Translations under genes and position numbers: made by a program
Part shown: positions 8,566 through 17,573 of the stretch, one piece after another
Numbering within the stretch: position 1 is the first letter of the stretch
How the letters are laid out: every line of letters begins with the position of its first letter
The notes under the pieces: generated by a model
Databases searched by the model: none
What the model was told of the DNA's origin: nothing
Seen by the model: the letters and a program-made list of their open reading frames with translations, nothing else
DNA from: Pacificoceanicola sp048553275
Lineage (GTDB): Bacteria; Pseudomonadota; Alphaproteobacteria; Rhodobacterales; Rhodobacteraceae
DNA length: 64,000 bases
Reading direction: 5' to 3'
NCBI RefSeq assembly: GCF_048553275.1
Contig: NZ_JBLZMW010000018.1
Coordinates: 1 to 64,000 of the forward strand

Positions 8566-9579
8566 ATGTTGCCTGACTTCTCGAACCCGGCAGACTGGTT
8601 GCCATGGGCGTTTGCTTCACTGATGGGGCTGTCTATTCTGGTCTATGTCGTGCTGGATGGCTTTGACCTTGGCGTCGGCATCCTGTTCCCTCTGGCGGAG
8701 CCGGGTGAGCAGGACCGGATGATCGGCTCCATTGGGCCGTTCTGGGATGCCAATGAGACATGGCTTGTGCTGGCGGTCGGATTGTTGCTGGTTGCCTTCC
8801 CCACGGCACACGGGGTGATCCTCTCCACGCTCTACCTGCCGGTTTTTGTCATGCTCATAGGTCTGATCCTGCGCGGGGTGGCTTTCGAGTTCCGCGCCAA
8901 GGCACGGGATCGGCACAAGGAGCTTTGGAACCGGCTGTTCTTTGCCGGGTCGCTGACCACGGCATTGGCTCAGGGGTTCATGCTGGGGCTCTACATCATG
9001 GGGCTGAAGAAAACGCCGGAGACCTATCTGTTCGCGACGCTGACCTCCGTGTTCCTCGCGGTCGGTTACAGCTTCATCGGATCAACCTGGCTGGTTCACA
9101 AGACGGTCGACGCGCTGCAGGCAAAGGTTCTGCGTTGGGCGCGGCGCAGCCTTTGGGCCGTCATTGCCGGGATCGGGGCGGTGTCCCTGGCGACGCCTCT
9201 GGTCAGCGACCGGATCTTCGGCAAATGGTTCACCTTTCCCGAAATCCTCTGGCTGGCGCCTTTGCCGTTGGTGTCGGGGGCCCTGATCGTGACGCTCTGG
9301 ATCATGCTGCGCCGGATGCCCTTTGCCGGAGATCGCTGGAACTGGCTGCCCTTTGCCACGTCCAGCATGATTTTCGCGGCGGCTTATCTGGGCCTTGCCT
9401 ACAGTTTTTATCCCTACGTCGTGCCCGACCGGCTGACCATTTATGAGGCCGCCGCCGCGCCGGAGAGTCTGATGATCATTCTTGTGGGGGCCTGTTTCGT
9501 TGTCCCGGTCATCATCGCCTATTCCGTGCTGGCCTATGTGATCTTCCGTGGCAAGGCGACCGAGCTGCGCTACGAATGA
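8566..9579 (+). CDS. cydB: Cytochrome bd quinol oxidase subunit II
   Basis: A 337-residue membrane subunit with about eight helices, pairing with CydA. The N-terminal region LSILVYVVLDGFDLGVGILF and the GPFWDANETWLVLAVG motif are conserved CydB landmarks. The gene starts 4 bases after cydA. No small CydX-type gene and no cydDC assembly transporter follow; the next gene is on the opposite strand. Confidence 0.93.
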   Translation: MLPDFSNPADWLPWAFASLMGLSILVYVVLDGFDLGVGILFPLAEPGEQDRMIGSIGPFWDANETWLVLAVGLLLVAFPTAHGVILSTLYLPVFVMLIGLILRGVAFEFRAKARDRHKELWNRLFFAGSLTTALAQGFMLGLYIMGLKKTPETYLFATLTSVFLAVGYSFIGSTWLVHKTVDALQAKVLRWARRSLWAVIAGIGAVSLATPLVSDRIFGKWFTFPEILWLAPLPLVSGALIVTLWIMLRRMPFAGDRWNWLPFATSSMIFAAAYLGLAYSFYPYVVPDRLTIYEAAAAPESLMIILVGACFVVPVIIAYSVLAYVIFRGKATELRYE

Positions 9580-9585
9580 GACGGC

Positions 9586-9610
9586 GGACGGGGCCAGACA
9601 CGCCCCGTCC
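9586..9610. terminator. Bidirectional terminator between cydB and the LysR gene
   Basis: GGACGGGGC and GCCCCGTCC form a perfect 9-base stem over a 7-base loop, between two convergent genes. No strong T-run is present, so termination efficiency is uncertain. Confidence 0.65.
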
Positions 9611-9628
9611 CAGCCGCGGCGCTGTCCG

Positions 9629-10561
9629 TCATTCAACAACCACGATCCCGGAAAAACGTTGCCGTACGACCGCGCCGATCAGGTCCGCCATATGGTGGAT
9701 CAACGCGCGATGGGCGGATCTGCGTCGCCAGGCAAGTCCGATCGAACGGGTAACGCGATCCTTGCGGAAAGACCGCACGGCAACATCCCCGGTTTCCGTC
9801 GATACTTCGGATTGCACATACAGCGCGGGCAGGAAGCTGACCCCCATGTTGAGCGCCGTCATCTGGCGCAACGCATCGAGGCTGGTGCCTTCGTAATCAC
9901 GCCGCAGGTTTGCGCCAATCTCTTCGCAAAGCGCGGCCACCTGCGCATGAAGCCGGTACGCGTCCGACAGGCTCAGGACGTCATGTCCAGCAAGATCGCT
10001 GTCCATAATGGCCGGCGTTTTCGACAACGGATGATCCTGCGCCATCACCAGTTTCAGCGGCTCGCGAAACAGTCGCATCACCTCTGCATCGCCCGAGGGC
10101 ACAGGAAGCTGTGTCAGGATAAGGTCGTGCTGACCGGTCAGCAGTTCTTCTTGCAAAACGACGGGCGTGGCATCCCGCACGATCACTTTCAGTGTTGGAT
10201 AGGCTTCGTGAAGCTGGCGCATCACATAGGGCAGTAAATATGGGCCAAGCGTCGGGGTGGAGCCGAGGCGGATCGTTCCGCTGAATCCTTTGCGCGCGTC
10301 CTGTGCGAGCGCGCGCAGGGCGGTTGTCTCGTCCAGTACGCGCCGGGCCTGTTCCAGAACCGCGCGCCCGTTTGGCGTGAGGATCGCGCCGCGCTGTCCG
10401 CGCTCCACCAACTCCAGACCCAGGGCCTCTTCGAGCGCCACAATCTGCTGACTGAGGGAGGGTTGACTGATCCCAACCCGTTCTGCCGCCCGTCGATAAT
10501 GCCGCGTGTCGGCAAGGGCCACGAAGTACGTCAACTGTTTGAGGGTTACGTCGGCAGGCAT
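9629..10561 (-). CDS. OxyR-like LysR-family regulator lacking the peroxidatic cysteine
   Basis: A 310-residue LysR regulator whose sequence follows OxyR closely: N-terminal HTH (LKQLTYFVALADTRHYRRAA, residues 7-26) and the segment TSLDALRQMTALNMGVSFLP near 226-245, equivalent to the OxyR TSLETLRNMVAAGSGITLLP region. In the redox loop, OxyR has C199-LRDQAMGF-C208; here the first cysteine is Arg203 and only the second, Cys212, remains, the sole cysteine in the protein. It therefore should not form the OxyR disulfide. It may sense another signal or act constitutively. It is divergent from the YdcH-like gene and convergent with cydB. Confidence 0.82.
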   Translation of the reverse strand: MPADVTLKQLTYFVALADTRHYRRAAERVGISQPSLSQQIVALEEALGLELVERGQRGAILTPNGRAVLEQARRVLDETTALRALAQDARKGFSGTIRLGSTPTLGPYLLPYVMRQLHEAYPTLKVIVRDATPVVLQEELLTGQHDLILTQLPVPSGDAEVMRLFREPLKLVMAQDHPLSKTPAIMDSDLAGHDVLSLSDAYRLHAQVAALCEEIGANLRRDYEGTSLDALRQMTALNMGVSFLPALYVQSEVSTETGDVAVRSFRKDRVTRSIGLAWRRRSAHRALIHHMADLIGAVVRQRFSGIVVVE

Positions 10562-10717
10562 CGCGCAGGTCCTTTCGGGTCTCGGGTGACTCGTAAGATA
10601 GGCAAAGCCGATCAGACTTTAAGGCTTGGCCGCCTTCTTCCAATCAATTTACCTCCCATATTTCTGATGCGATCGCACAGGATCGTCCCGATGATCACCT
10701 TGAACAGGAGACCCGCT
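10562..10717. promoter_or_regulatory. Divergent promoter region between the LysR and YdcH-like genes
   Basis: A 156-base AT-richer gap between divergent genes. LysR regulators normally bind here to control both themselves and the neighbour. A well-spaced ribosome binding site (CAGGAG, 10705-10710) precedes the YdcH-like gene. I cannot define a T-N11-A operator with confidence. Confidence 0.5.
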
Positions 10718-10954
10718 ATGAAAAAGACGTCCACTGGAAAACTGCATTCGATCAAGGCGAGGGTCGCGAATTTGCACCGCCGGCGTCACGATCTGGCAAT
10801 CCGGATCGACGACGAGCAGCAACGGCCCATCCCGTGCAGCATGGCGCTCCGGGAACTCAAACGGCAGCGCCTCCTCTTGAAGGATCAGATCACGCGCTAC
10901 AACGCGGTGCTGCGCAGCCCGGACCGGTCGCGCGCACCGGTGCAGGCGGTGTGA
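10718..10954 (+). CDS. YdcH-like small protein (DUF465)
   Basis: A 78-residue, strongly charged helical protein. The pattern HSIKARVANLHRRRHDLAIR ... ALRELKRQRLLLKDQITRY matches DUF465/YdcH proteins, which form short antiparallel coiled coils like SlyX; their role is unknown. ATG 10718 follows a good ribosome binding site, and longer upstream extensions of the frame run into the promoter region. Being divergent from the OxyR-like regulator suggests it is the regulator's target. Confidence 0.7.
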   Translation: MKKTSTGKLHSIKARVANLHRRRHDLAIRIDDEQQRPIPCSMALRELKRQRLLLKDQITRYNAVLRSPDRSRAPVQAV

Positions 10955-10959
10955 AGGCG

Positions 10960-11145
10960 ATGATGTATTTCAACTTTTTCTACCGCAACAGCGGCCTAAG
11001 CCGGATGCACAGCACGGACCTTGATGACATGCGCTGTGCGCTCAGCGACGAGGACCACAACGGTCCGGACGGTGGCAGCCCGCATGTTAGACGGATGCAC
11101 TCCGTGCGCCGGGCGTCGCCTCGGAGCGACGCGCCCCGACGATGA
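10960..11145 (+). CDS. Possible small protein after the YdcH-like gene
   Basis: An open frame of 61 codons starting ATGATG, preceded by GAAGG about 5 bases before the second ATG and beginning 5 bases after the YdcH-like stop. The product starts MMYFNFFYRNSGL and then becomes polar and arginine-rich with no recognisable domain. Translational coupling is plausible; a chance frame in GC-rich DNA is equally possible, especially as two hairpins (11112-11136 and 11160-11180) overlap or follow its end. Confidence 0.3.
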   Translation: MMYFNFFYRNSGLSRMHSTDLDDMRCALSDEDHNGPDGGSPHVRRMHSVRRASPRSDAPRR

Positions 11146-11180
11146 TCGCAGCGGAAGGCGGAGGGGCTCAAAGCCCCTCC
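11112..11180 (+). terminator. Two adjacent stem-loops after the YdcH-like unit
   Basis: GGGCGTCGC pairs with GCGACGCGCCC (one bulge) at 11112-11136, and GGAGGGGCT pairs perfectly with AGCCCCTCC around a 3-base loop at 11160-11180. They probably end the short plus-strand transcript. No T-run follows the second stem. Confidence 0.5.
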
Positions 11181-11524
11181 TGTCCGTCCCCGAGACCCTG
11201 CTGGCCAAGCGTGGCTAAAGTGGCAGAGCGGCACGCTTGCGTTTGGACCCCTTCTGACCCGTTACGATTTTCTCGCTCTTTCGATCGAGCGACAATCCGC
11301 TCTGAACATCGCTCATGATGGGAACCCGAGTGTCGGACGCCTTCCTGTGCCCAACCCTTTGCGTGAGGTTTTGGATATTGACCGAGGCACACCTGGTCGC
11401 GGAGGCCGCAATCACCGCCTGTGTCGGTATCTCCCGGCTCCCACGGGTTGCTACGGCCAATATCAACCCGTCGAGCACCGCAGATGCCGGGCAGGCGGTC
11501 AGCGCCAAACGCCGACCGTTTCAC
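11181..11524. other. Gene-free stretch downstream of the heme receptor
   Basis: About 340 bases between the hairpins and the end of the minus-strand receptor gene. Open frames are short and unrecognised; no RNA gene or repeat is seen. Confidence 0.45.
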
Positions 11525-13567
11525 TCAGAACGTTTTCGACAAGGTCACTTTGACGGTCCGGCCGGGAGCTTTGCGGCTGGTCGATGACAGGTGCCCGACA
11601 TAATCAGCGTCCAGGACGTTTTCGACCCCGAACCGCACCTCGCTTCCATCCAGCCACCCTTGCGCCTGCGGCTTCCAGGTTGCACGCAAATTGTGCACGG
11701 TGCTGTCGGGCAAATCAGCGCCAAGCGCGTCACGGCGTTCGGCGGCATGGACCACTTCCCAACTGAGATCGAGGCGGTCACCCCATTTCTTGCCGAGTGT
11801 CAGCTGCGCCCGATCCGCCGGGCTGTTGCGCCAGGTTGCATCGCTGCCGTCGGGATTGACCTCTGTTCCCTCGCCAAGGTGTCCGGCGAAATCGACATAC
11901 AGTCCATTCACCATGCCATAGGAGGCCTCCAGCTCGAAGCCGCGCGAGTCCACGCGATCCAGTTCGGTCGACGTCGAACCAGCGACCGTGTAGCTGGTGA
12001 TGTCCCAGAGTTTTGTCTGATACAGGTTGCCGCGAATGGTGAACGTGTCGCCCGCAGTAAAGACATCCGTGCCGGTGTATTCCGCGCCAAGCTCGAAGGT
12101 GCGGGATTTTTCCGACATGCCGATCCGTCGTTGCGCCGTGGCGCTGGTGCCCAGATCGTCGATGATCGGAAGGCCTTCGGTATAGGCGGCCGAGCCAAAG
12201 ACCGACAGGCCGTTGCCGAAATCGTAAGCGAGCGCCAGACCGCCCATCAAGGCGTCTTTTTCGTAGCTGTCCGGCGCGCCCGCCAAGGGCAGGGCGCTTT
12301 CAATCCGCGATTTTTCATAGCGCAAGGCCGGGGTGACCGTGACCTGCCCGATCGTCATTTCGTCAACGACGAACAGCGCAAAGCGGTCGTTCGTGCCACC
12401 CGGCGCACCGGCTGCGGTGTTGTCCGCGCGGATCCGGCGCTGCGCCTCGACGCCCGCGAGCATGTCGTGTGACACCGCGCCAGTGTCGAACAGCGCGCGG
12501 TTGGTCACGGTCAGCTTGGTTGTTTCATAGCGTTGATCGGCGTTCACCGTGCCTACGAGAAATGGGAAGGTCGGCGTGCCCTCCAGCGGAGATGAGCCGG
12601 GGATGTAGTCGTATTCGATCGTCTGGTCGGCATAGGAGAGATTGGCGCGCAGGTCGACGAGATCGCTCGACGGGTTGAAGCGATACTCCAGAACGGTCTG
12701 CGCGGTCTCGGTCAGCCGGTCGACATTGCCGAACGATCCTCCGTCGGTCGCGAATTGGTCATAGGGAACGTCCTTGTCATCGGCCACTGTGTTCGAATGG
12801 CTGAATGTCAGCGAATGCGCGTCGTCCTGTCCAAAGGTGAACTTGGCTTTCGCCAGGTAGGAAGGCGTTCGGAATGCGCTGTTGCCGATGGTGGACCCAT
12901 CGCCGGCCGTCAGGTCGTCCTGATCGCGCAGGGAGTAGTTGAGCAGGAATTCAGCGCGTTCGGTCGGCATCCAGGCCAGGCTTGTTGAACTGACCCAGCC
13001 ATTTCCATTCGAGCTGAACTCGAAGGTCTGGGATCCGCCGACCCCCGGCACGCCGCCTGTGTAATCAGACGCGTCTTTCGTCTCCAGTTTCACCACACCG
13101 CCAACGATGCCGGACCCGTAGGCAAAGCTGCCGATGGTGCCCCGCAGCACCTCGACCTCGCGATAGAGCAGCGGATCGGTGAAAAGCTGTGTTCCGATCC
13201 GATACAGTTCTTCCGACCCGACGGATGCGCCGTCGATCTGCACGGCGATCTTCTGGTCCGAGCCAAAGGTCGTGTTCGCGCCAAAGCCACGGATGTTGAT
13301 GCCGGAGCCTTGCGGTGTGGTGCCATTCACCAAGGTCACGCCCGGTACGGAATCGATCAGCTGTGCGACGGTGCTGGCCTGGCGGTCCTGAATCTCTTCG
13401 TCGCCAACCACCGTGCGGGACAGCGCGGTGCCAAAGCTGAGGTCGCGTTTGCCACCGGTGAGAATCAAGGTGCCGAGAAAGCCTGGATCGCTCTCTTGCG
13501 CCATGGCGGGCATCGCGAGCGACAGACAGACAAGCGCGGTCGAGCCGCGCATCATTGAAATAAGCAT
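11525..13567 (-). CDS. hmuR: TonB-dependent heme/siderophore receptor
   Basis: A 680-residue outer-membrane receptor. A signal peptide (cleavage after MPAMA-Q) is followed by a TonB-box-like LGTLILTGG, a plug domain (about 45-160, including STVAQLIDSVPGVTLVNG and INIRGFGA), and a 22-strand barrel ending LSKTF with C-terminal phenylalanine. ATG 13567 is supported by AAGGA 7 bases upstream. The divergent hmuSTUV operon makes heme the likely ligand; the FRAP/NPNL heme-receptor signature is not clearly present, so a siderophore cannot be excluded. Transport would be powered by the ExbBD-TonB genes at 21.7-24.1 kb. Confidence 0.85.
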   Translation of the reverse strand: MLISMMRGSTALVCLSLAMPAMAQESDPGFLGTLILTGGKRDLSFGTALSRTVVGDEEIQDRQASTVAQLIDSVPGVTLVNGTTPQGSGINIRGFGANTTFGSDQKIAVQIDGASVGSEELYRIGTQLFTDPLLYREVEVLRGTIGSFAYGSGIVGGVVKLETKDASDYTGGVPGVGGSQTFEFSSNGNGWVSSTSLAWMPTERAEFLLNYSLRDQDDLTAGDGSTIGNSAFRTPSYLAKAKFTFGQDDAHSLTFSHSNTVADDKDVPYDQFATDGGSFGNVDRLTETAQTVLEYRFNPSSDLVDLRANLSYADQTIEYDYIPGSSPLEGTPTFPFLVGTVNADQRYETTKLTVTNRALFDTGAVSHDMLAGVEAQRRIRADNTAAGAPGGTNDRFALFVVDEMTIGQVTVTPALRYEKSRIESALPLAGAPDSYEKDALMGGLALAYDFGNGLSVFGSAAYTEGLPIIDDLGTSATAQRRIGMSEKSRTFELGAEYTGTDVFTAGDTFTIRGNLYQTKLWDITSYTVAGSTSTELDRVDSRGFELEASYGMVNGLYVDFAGHLGEGTEVNPDGSDATWRNSPADRAQLTLGKKWGDRLDLSWEVVHAAERRDALGADLPDSTVHNLRATWKPQAQGWLDGSEVRFGVENVLDADYVGHLSSTSRKAPGRTVKVTLSKTF

Positions 13568-13766
13568 TGCGCCATCCTTCGTTGGGTTCTGGCCGTAGCT
13601 TGCAAAGGCTGGCGCGGCTGGTGTTGATGATTTGCGATGAACGTCATCGCGATGGGTTGCAGCATTACTCGTACCATACTAAAACAGTCAAGTAATTTGA
13701 AAGAGCCACGCACCGTATCCCTCCGGGCGCAGCCATCGGACAACAGACAAACCTCCGAGGACGCCC
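13568..13766. promoter_or_regulatory. Divergent promoter region between receptor and hmuS
   Basis: A 199-base divergent intergenic gap whose middle (about 13660-13705) is AT-rich. It must carry both promoters and, by analogy, an iron-responsive operator. I did not find the TTAGAA-N3-TTCTAA palindrome seen upstream of dps. Confidence 0.5.
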
Positions 13767-14819
13767 ATGATGCAGCCAACCGCTGTCAGACCTGACGAAA
13801 TCCGTGCCTTTGTTGCGGAAAACCCGAAATTGCGCGCCCGTGATGCCGGGGACTCGCTTGGCATTGCCGAGGCGCAGTTGGTCGCCGCCCACGCGGGCCA
13901 TGGCGCAATCCGAATCGCGGCCCATCCCGACCGGATCATTCCTGCCGCAGAACGGCTGGGCGAGGTCATGGCCCTGACGCGTGTCGGTGCCTGTGTGCAT
14001 GAAAAGGTGGGTGAATACGGTGAATATCATCCGGGCGAGCATGCCGCGATGACTCTGACCGAAAACATTGACCTGCGCATCTTCCCGTCGCATTGGGTCC
14101 ATGCCTTTGCTGTCGAGACCGCGTCCGAGCAGGGCCCGCGTCGGTCCTTGCAGATTTTCGACGCAGCGGGTGACGCGGTTCACAAGATCCACCTGCGCGA
14201 CGGCTCGAACCATGATGCTTGGGCCGGAATTGTTGCGGATCTTGCAATTGCAGATCAGGCGGACAGTCTGGCCGTTGAAGCCCGAACGCCGGTCGAGCCG
14301 CCCAAATCGCGCAGCGACAAGGTGGATCTGCTGCGCGAGGCATGGGCAAGTCTGACCGACACGCACCAGTTCCTGCGGCTATGCTCCAAACTCAAGATGA
14401 ACCGGCTCGGGGCCTATCGCATCGCTGGGGAACCTTGGGTGCGTCCGCTTGCCCCGACTGCCGCCGATGCGATGCTTCAGGCCATCCGCGATGCCGGGAT
14501 CGAGGTGATGATTTTTGTCGGCAACCGCGGCTGTATCCAGATTCACACAGGCCCTATCCACACGCTCAAACCCATGGGCCCGTGGCAGAACGTCATGGAC
14601 CCCGGGTTCAACCTGCATCTGCGGCTCGACAAGGTGGCCGAGATCTGGGCCGTGCAAAAACCCACGCAACGCGGCCCTGCCGTGTCTGTCGAAGCCTTTG
14701 ATGCGGAAGGCGGGCTGATCTTCCAGGTGTTCGGAGTTGGCAAGGAGGGTCGCGACTCGCGCCCCGAATGGGGTCGGATTGTCGAGGCGCTGCCGACCTT
14801 TGCGGAGGTTCCGGCATGA
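13767..14819 (+). CDS. hmuS: Heme-degrading/carrier protein HmuS (HemS family)
   Basis: A 350-residue cytoplasmic protein with the two homologous halves typical of HemS/HmuS/ChuS. Recognisable stretches are LGEVMALTRVGACVHEKVGEY in the first half and IEVMIFVGNRGCIQIHTGPI in the second. Family members receive heme from the ABC importer and either carry it or open the porphyrin ring. The start follows GAGG at 13755-13760. First gene of the hmuSTUV-chaN-monooxygenase operon; its stop overlaps the hmuT start (ATGA). Confidence 0.9.
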   Translation: MMQPTAVRPDEIRAFVAENPKLRARDAGDSLGIAEAQLVAAHAGHGAIRIAAHPDRIIPAAERLGEVMALTRVGACVHEKVGEYGEYHPGEHAAMTLTENIDLRIFPSHWVHAFAVETASEQGPRRSLQIFDAAGDAVHKIHLRDGSNHDAWAGIVADLAIADQADSLAVEARTPVEPPKSRSDKVDLLREAWASLTDTHQFLRLCSKLKMNRLGAYRIAGEPWVRPLAPTAADAMLQAIRDAGIEVMIFVGNRGCIQIHTGPIHTLKPMGPWQNVMDPGFNLHLRLDKVAEIWAVQKPTQRGPAVSVEAFDAEGGLIFQVFGVGKEGRDSRPEWGRIVEALPTFAEVPA

Positions 14820-15712
14820 AATCTTGCGACAGCGGAAACGGTCGCTTCACCGGACTCTGGGTGGCCATGTTCGGCGCCTTCATCGCCCTGACCGTCAGCG
14901 CGCAGCAAAGCGCGGAGATCCCCAACCCCCATGCCGATGTACTGTCCATCGGCGGCTCGGTGACCGAAATCGTCGCCGCCCTTGGTCAGCAGCACCGGCT
15001 GAAGGCGCGCGACACCACCTCCAGCTATCCGCCGGACGTGACCAACCTGCCCGACGTTGGTTACATGCGGTCACTTTCGCCAGAAGGCGTGCTATCGGTC
15101 GGCCCGTCGCTGATCCTGTCCGAGGAAGGCGCAGGTCCACCCGAAGCGCTCGAGGTTATCCGCGAGGCGGATGTGGATTTTGTCGAGGTTCCCGATGCGC
15201 TCACGCCGGAGGGCATCCTACGCAAGATCGAAATCATCGGCGACGCGCTTGGCGTGCCTGATCGGGCGGACGGGCTGGCCGCCGAGGTCGAAACCGCGCT
15301 GTCCGCCGCCGTGACCGATGCGGACCGGCCTGAGACCGACAAGAAGCGCGTTCTGTTTGTTCTGTCCACGCAGGGAGGCAAGATCAACGCCTCTGGCACC
15401 GGGACGGCTGCCGATGCGCTGATCCGCATGGCCGGTGGCGTGAACGCCATCACCGACTACGATGGCTACAAGCAGATCACCGACGAAGCCGTCGGCCTTG
15501 CCGCGCCGGACGTGATCCTGATGATGGATCGCGGCGGCGATCATGGCGTGGCGGACGACGAACTTTTCGACATGCCCGCGATCCGCCTGACACCGGCCGC
15601 GCAGACTCGTTCGGTCGTACGCATGGACGGCTTGCTGATGCTGGGTTTCGGACCACGAACGGCAGATGCGGTGCGCATGTTGAACGACGCGCTCTATTCG
15701 CAGGGAGGCTGA
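14816..15712 (+). CDS. hmuT: Heme ABC transporter periplasmic binding protein
   Basis: A 298-residue class III binding protein. The start at 14816 overlaps the hmuS stop by four bases and opens on an export signal (VAMFGAFIALTVSAQQ). VLSIGGSVTEIVAALGQ is the conserved beginning of the mature HmuT/BtuF fold, and VGYMRSLSPEGVLSVGPSLI and GLLMLGFGPRTADAVRML are further HmuT landmarks. It binds heme in the periplasm and delivers it to HmuUV. Confidence 0.9.
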   Translation: MKSCDSGNGRFTGLWVAMFGAFIALTVSAQQSAEIPNPHADVLSIGGSVTEIVAALGQQHRLKARDTTSSYPPDVTNLPDVGYMRSLSPEGVLSVGPSLILSEEGAGPPEALEVIREADVDFVEVPDALTPEGILRKIEIIGDALGVPDRADGLAAEVETALSAAVTDADRPETDKKRVLFVLSTQGGKINASGTGTAADALIRMAGGVNAITDYDGYKQITDEAVGLAAPDVILMMDRGGDHGVADDELFDMPAIRLTPAAQTRSVVRMDGLLMLGFGPRTADAVRMLNDALYSQGG

Positions 15713-15715
15713 ACC

Positions 15716-16783
15716 TTGGCCGCCCTTTCCGAAATCGACATCGCCCCGCGCGACCGGATGTCCCGCGCTCGTGCTTTGCATTGGGTCCTCGCGGCCGGTT
15801 TGGGGCTGGCCTGCATGGCCAGTCTTCAGGTCGGTGCGACGGATGTGACCCTGTTTGCGATGCTCGCCAAACTGGCGCAGGGCGAGGCGCTGAGCCAGAT
15901 GGAGCGCGTGGTGCTTTTCGACATTCGCCTGCCGAGGCTTGCCATGGGCGTATTGGTCGGCGCGGCCCTGGCGGTGTCGGGAGGCGCGATGCAGGGTTTG
16001 TTCCGCAATCCGCTGGCCGATCCGGGGATCGTCGGCGTCGGTGCCGGGGCCGGTCTGGGCGCGATCCTGGCCATCGTGCTGGGCGCGCTTCTGCCCGTCC
16101 GGATGATCGACCTCATTGGCAATCAGCTGGTCCCCGTCGCTGCCTTTCTCGGCGGTTGGGGTTCGACCCTCGTTCTGTATCGCGTCTCCACGAGGCAGGG
16201 ACGCACGTCGGTGGCCACGATGCTTCTCGCAGGCATCGCGCTTGGCGCACTGGCCGGGGCGTTGTCGGGCATCCTTGTCTACATCGCGGACGACAGGCAG
16301 TTGCGCGATCTGACTTTCTGGGGGCTTGGATCGCTCGCGGGGGCCAGCTGGGCCAAGGTCCTGTCCGCCGGTCCTTTGATCGTGCTTTCGATCGGGGCGG
16401 CATTGATGATGGGCCGTGGGCTGAACGGCCTTGCCCTTGGCGAGGCGACAGCCGCCCATATCGGCATCCCTGTGCAGCGCATGAAATCTATAGCCATCCT
16501 CGCCGTGGCCGGTGCGACCGGTGCGGCGGTGGCCGTATCGGGCGGGATCGGTTTCATCGGCATCGTCGTGCCGCATCTCCTGCGCCTGACCTCCGGCCCG
16601 GATCACCGGACGCTGCTGCTCAATTCCGCGCTGCTCGGGGCAATTCTGCTGGTCCTTGCCGATGTGATTGCGCGGGTGATCATCGCGCCCGCGGAACTGC
16701 CCATCGGGATCGTGACGGCGGTTCTGGGCGCGCCAGTCTTTTTGTGGATCCTGCTCAAACGCAGGGGGCTGGTGGAGCTATGA
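15716..16783 (+). CDS. hmuU: Heme ABC transporter permease
   Basis: A 355-residue FecCD/BtuC-type permease with about ten helices (LPRLAMGVLVGAALAVSGGAMQ and NPLADPGIVGVGAGAGLGA are family hallmarks). The start is the rare TTG at 15716: AGGGAGG at 15702-15708 lies 7 bases before it inside the end of hmuT, whereas the next ATG (15758) has no such site and would cut the N-terminus. The gene overlaps hmuV by four bases. Confidence 0.9.
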   Translation: MAALSEIDIAPRDRMSRARALHWVLAAGLGLACMASLQVGATDVTLFAMLAKLAQGEALSQMERVVLFDIRLPRLAMGVLVGAALAVSGGAMQGLFRNPLADPGIVGVGAGAGLGAILAIVLGALLPVRMIDLIGNQLVPVAAFLGGWGSTLVLYRVSTRQGRTSVATMLLAGIALGALAGALSGILVYIADDRQLRDLTFWGLGSLAGASWAKVLSAGPLIVLSIGAALMMGRGLNGLALGEATAAHIGIPVQRMKSIAILAVAGATGAAVAVSGGIGFIGIVVPHLLRLTSGPDHRTLLLNSALLGAILLVLADVIARVIIAPAELPIGIVTAVLGAPVFLWILLKRRGLVEL

Positions 16784-17565
16784 GTCTGACTGCCGACGAC
16801 ATCCGAGTAAGGTATGGCAAGCGCGAAGCGTTGCGTGGCGTAAGCCTGACCGCTATGCCCGGCGAGGTCACCGCCATCGTTGGCCCCAATGGGTCTGGCA
16901 AGTCCACCCTGCTCGGAGCGATCACCGCCTCCCGGCCCTTTCAAGGCCGAGTTCGTCTGAACGGGCGCGATATTGATACGCTCCAGCCATGGGAACTGGC
17001 CGCTGTGCGCGCCGTGTTGCCCCAGGCGTCGCGTCTGGCTTTTCCCTTTACCGTGATCGAAGTGGTCCGGCTTGGCCTGCAATCGGGCACTGCCGGTGAC
17101 CGCCCCGAGGTGCCGATGCAAGCACTGGCCCGCGTAGGGTTGGCGCATTACGCAAACCGGACATTTCAGGAGCTGTCCGGCGGCGAGGCGCAGCGCGTGA
17201 TGCTGGCCCGCGTTCTGGCGCAGGTCTGGGCTCCGGTCGAGCACGGAGCGCCACGCTGGCTCTTGTTGGACGAGCCTGTCTCAAGCCTCGATATCGCGCA
17301 TCAGTTGCAGGTGATGGAAATTGCGCGCGAGTTTGCCCGCGCAGGGGGCGGCGTGATCGCCGTGATGCACGATCTGAACCTGACCGCCCTGTTTGCCGAC
17401 CGCGTCGCGGTGCTGGCCGAGGGGCTGCGCCTGGCCTTCGGGACGCCGGGCGAGGTGCTGACCGATGATATCCTGTCGCGCGCCTATGGCTGCGCCTTGC
17501 GGGTTTCCGCGCCGCCGCCCGCGGCGATCCCCTACATCCTTCCCCATGCTGCATCGACCGAATAG
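16780..17565 (+). CDS. hmuV: Heme ABC transporter ATP-binding protein
   Basis: A 261-residue ATPase with Walker A GPNGSGKST, signature LSGGEAQRV, Walker B WLLLDEP and the SSLD D-loop, plus the switch histidine in VMHDLNL. ATG 16780 overlaps the hmuU stop (ATGA); the open frame extends much farther upstream but only inside hmuU in another frame. It energises heme import. Confidence 0.92.
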   Translation: MSLTADDIRVRYGKREALRGVSLTAMPGEVTAIVGPNGSGKSTLLGAITASRPFQGRVRLNGRDIDTLQPWELAAVRAVLPQASRLAFPFTVIEVVRLGLQSGTAGDRPEVPMQALARVGLAHYANRTFQELSGGEAQRVMLARVLAQVWAPVEHGAPRWLLLDEPVSSLDIAHQLQVMEIAREFARAGGGVIAVMHDLNLTALFADRVAVLAEGLRLAFGTPGEVLTDDILSRAYGCALRVSAPPPAAIPYILPHAASTE

Positions 17566-17573
17566 GAACCCAT

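Noticed and set aside
15781..16779. Long N-terminal extension of HmuV
   Set aside because: The open frame continues upstream only because it runs in another frame of hmuU; the ATGA overlap at 16780 and normal protein length set the start.
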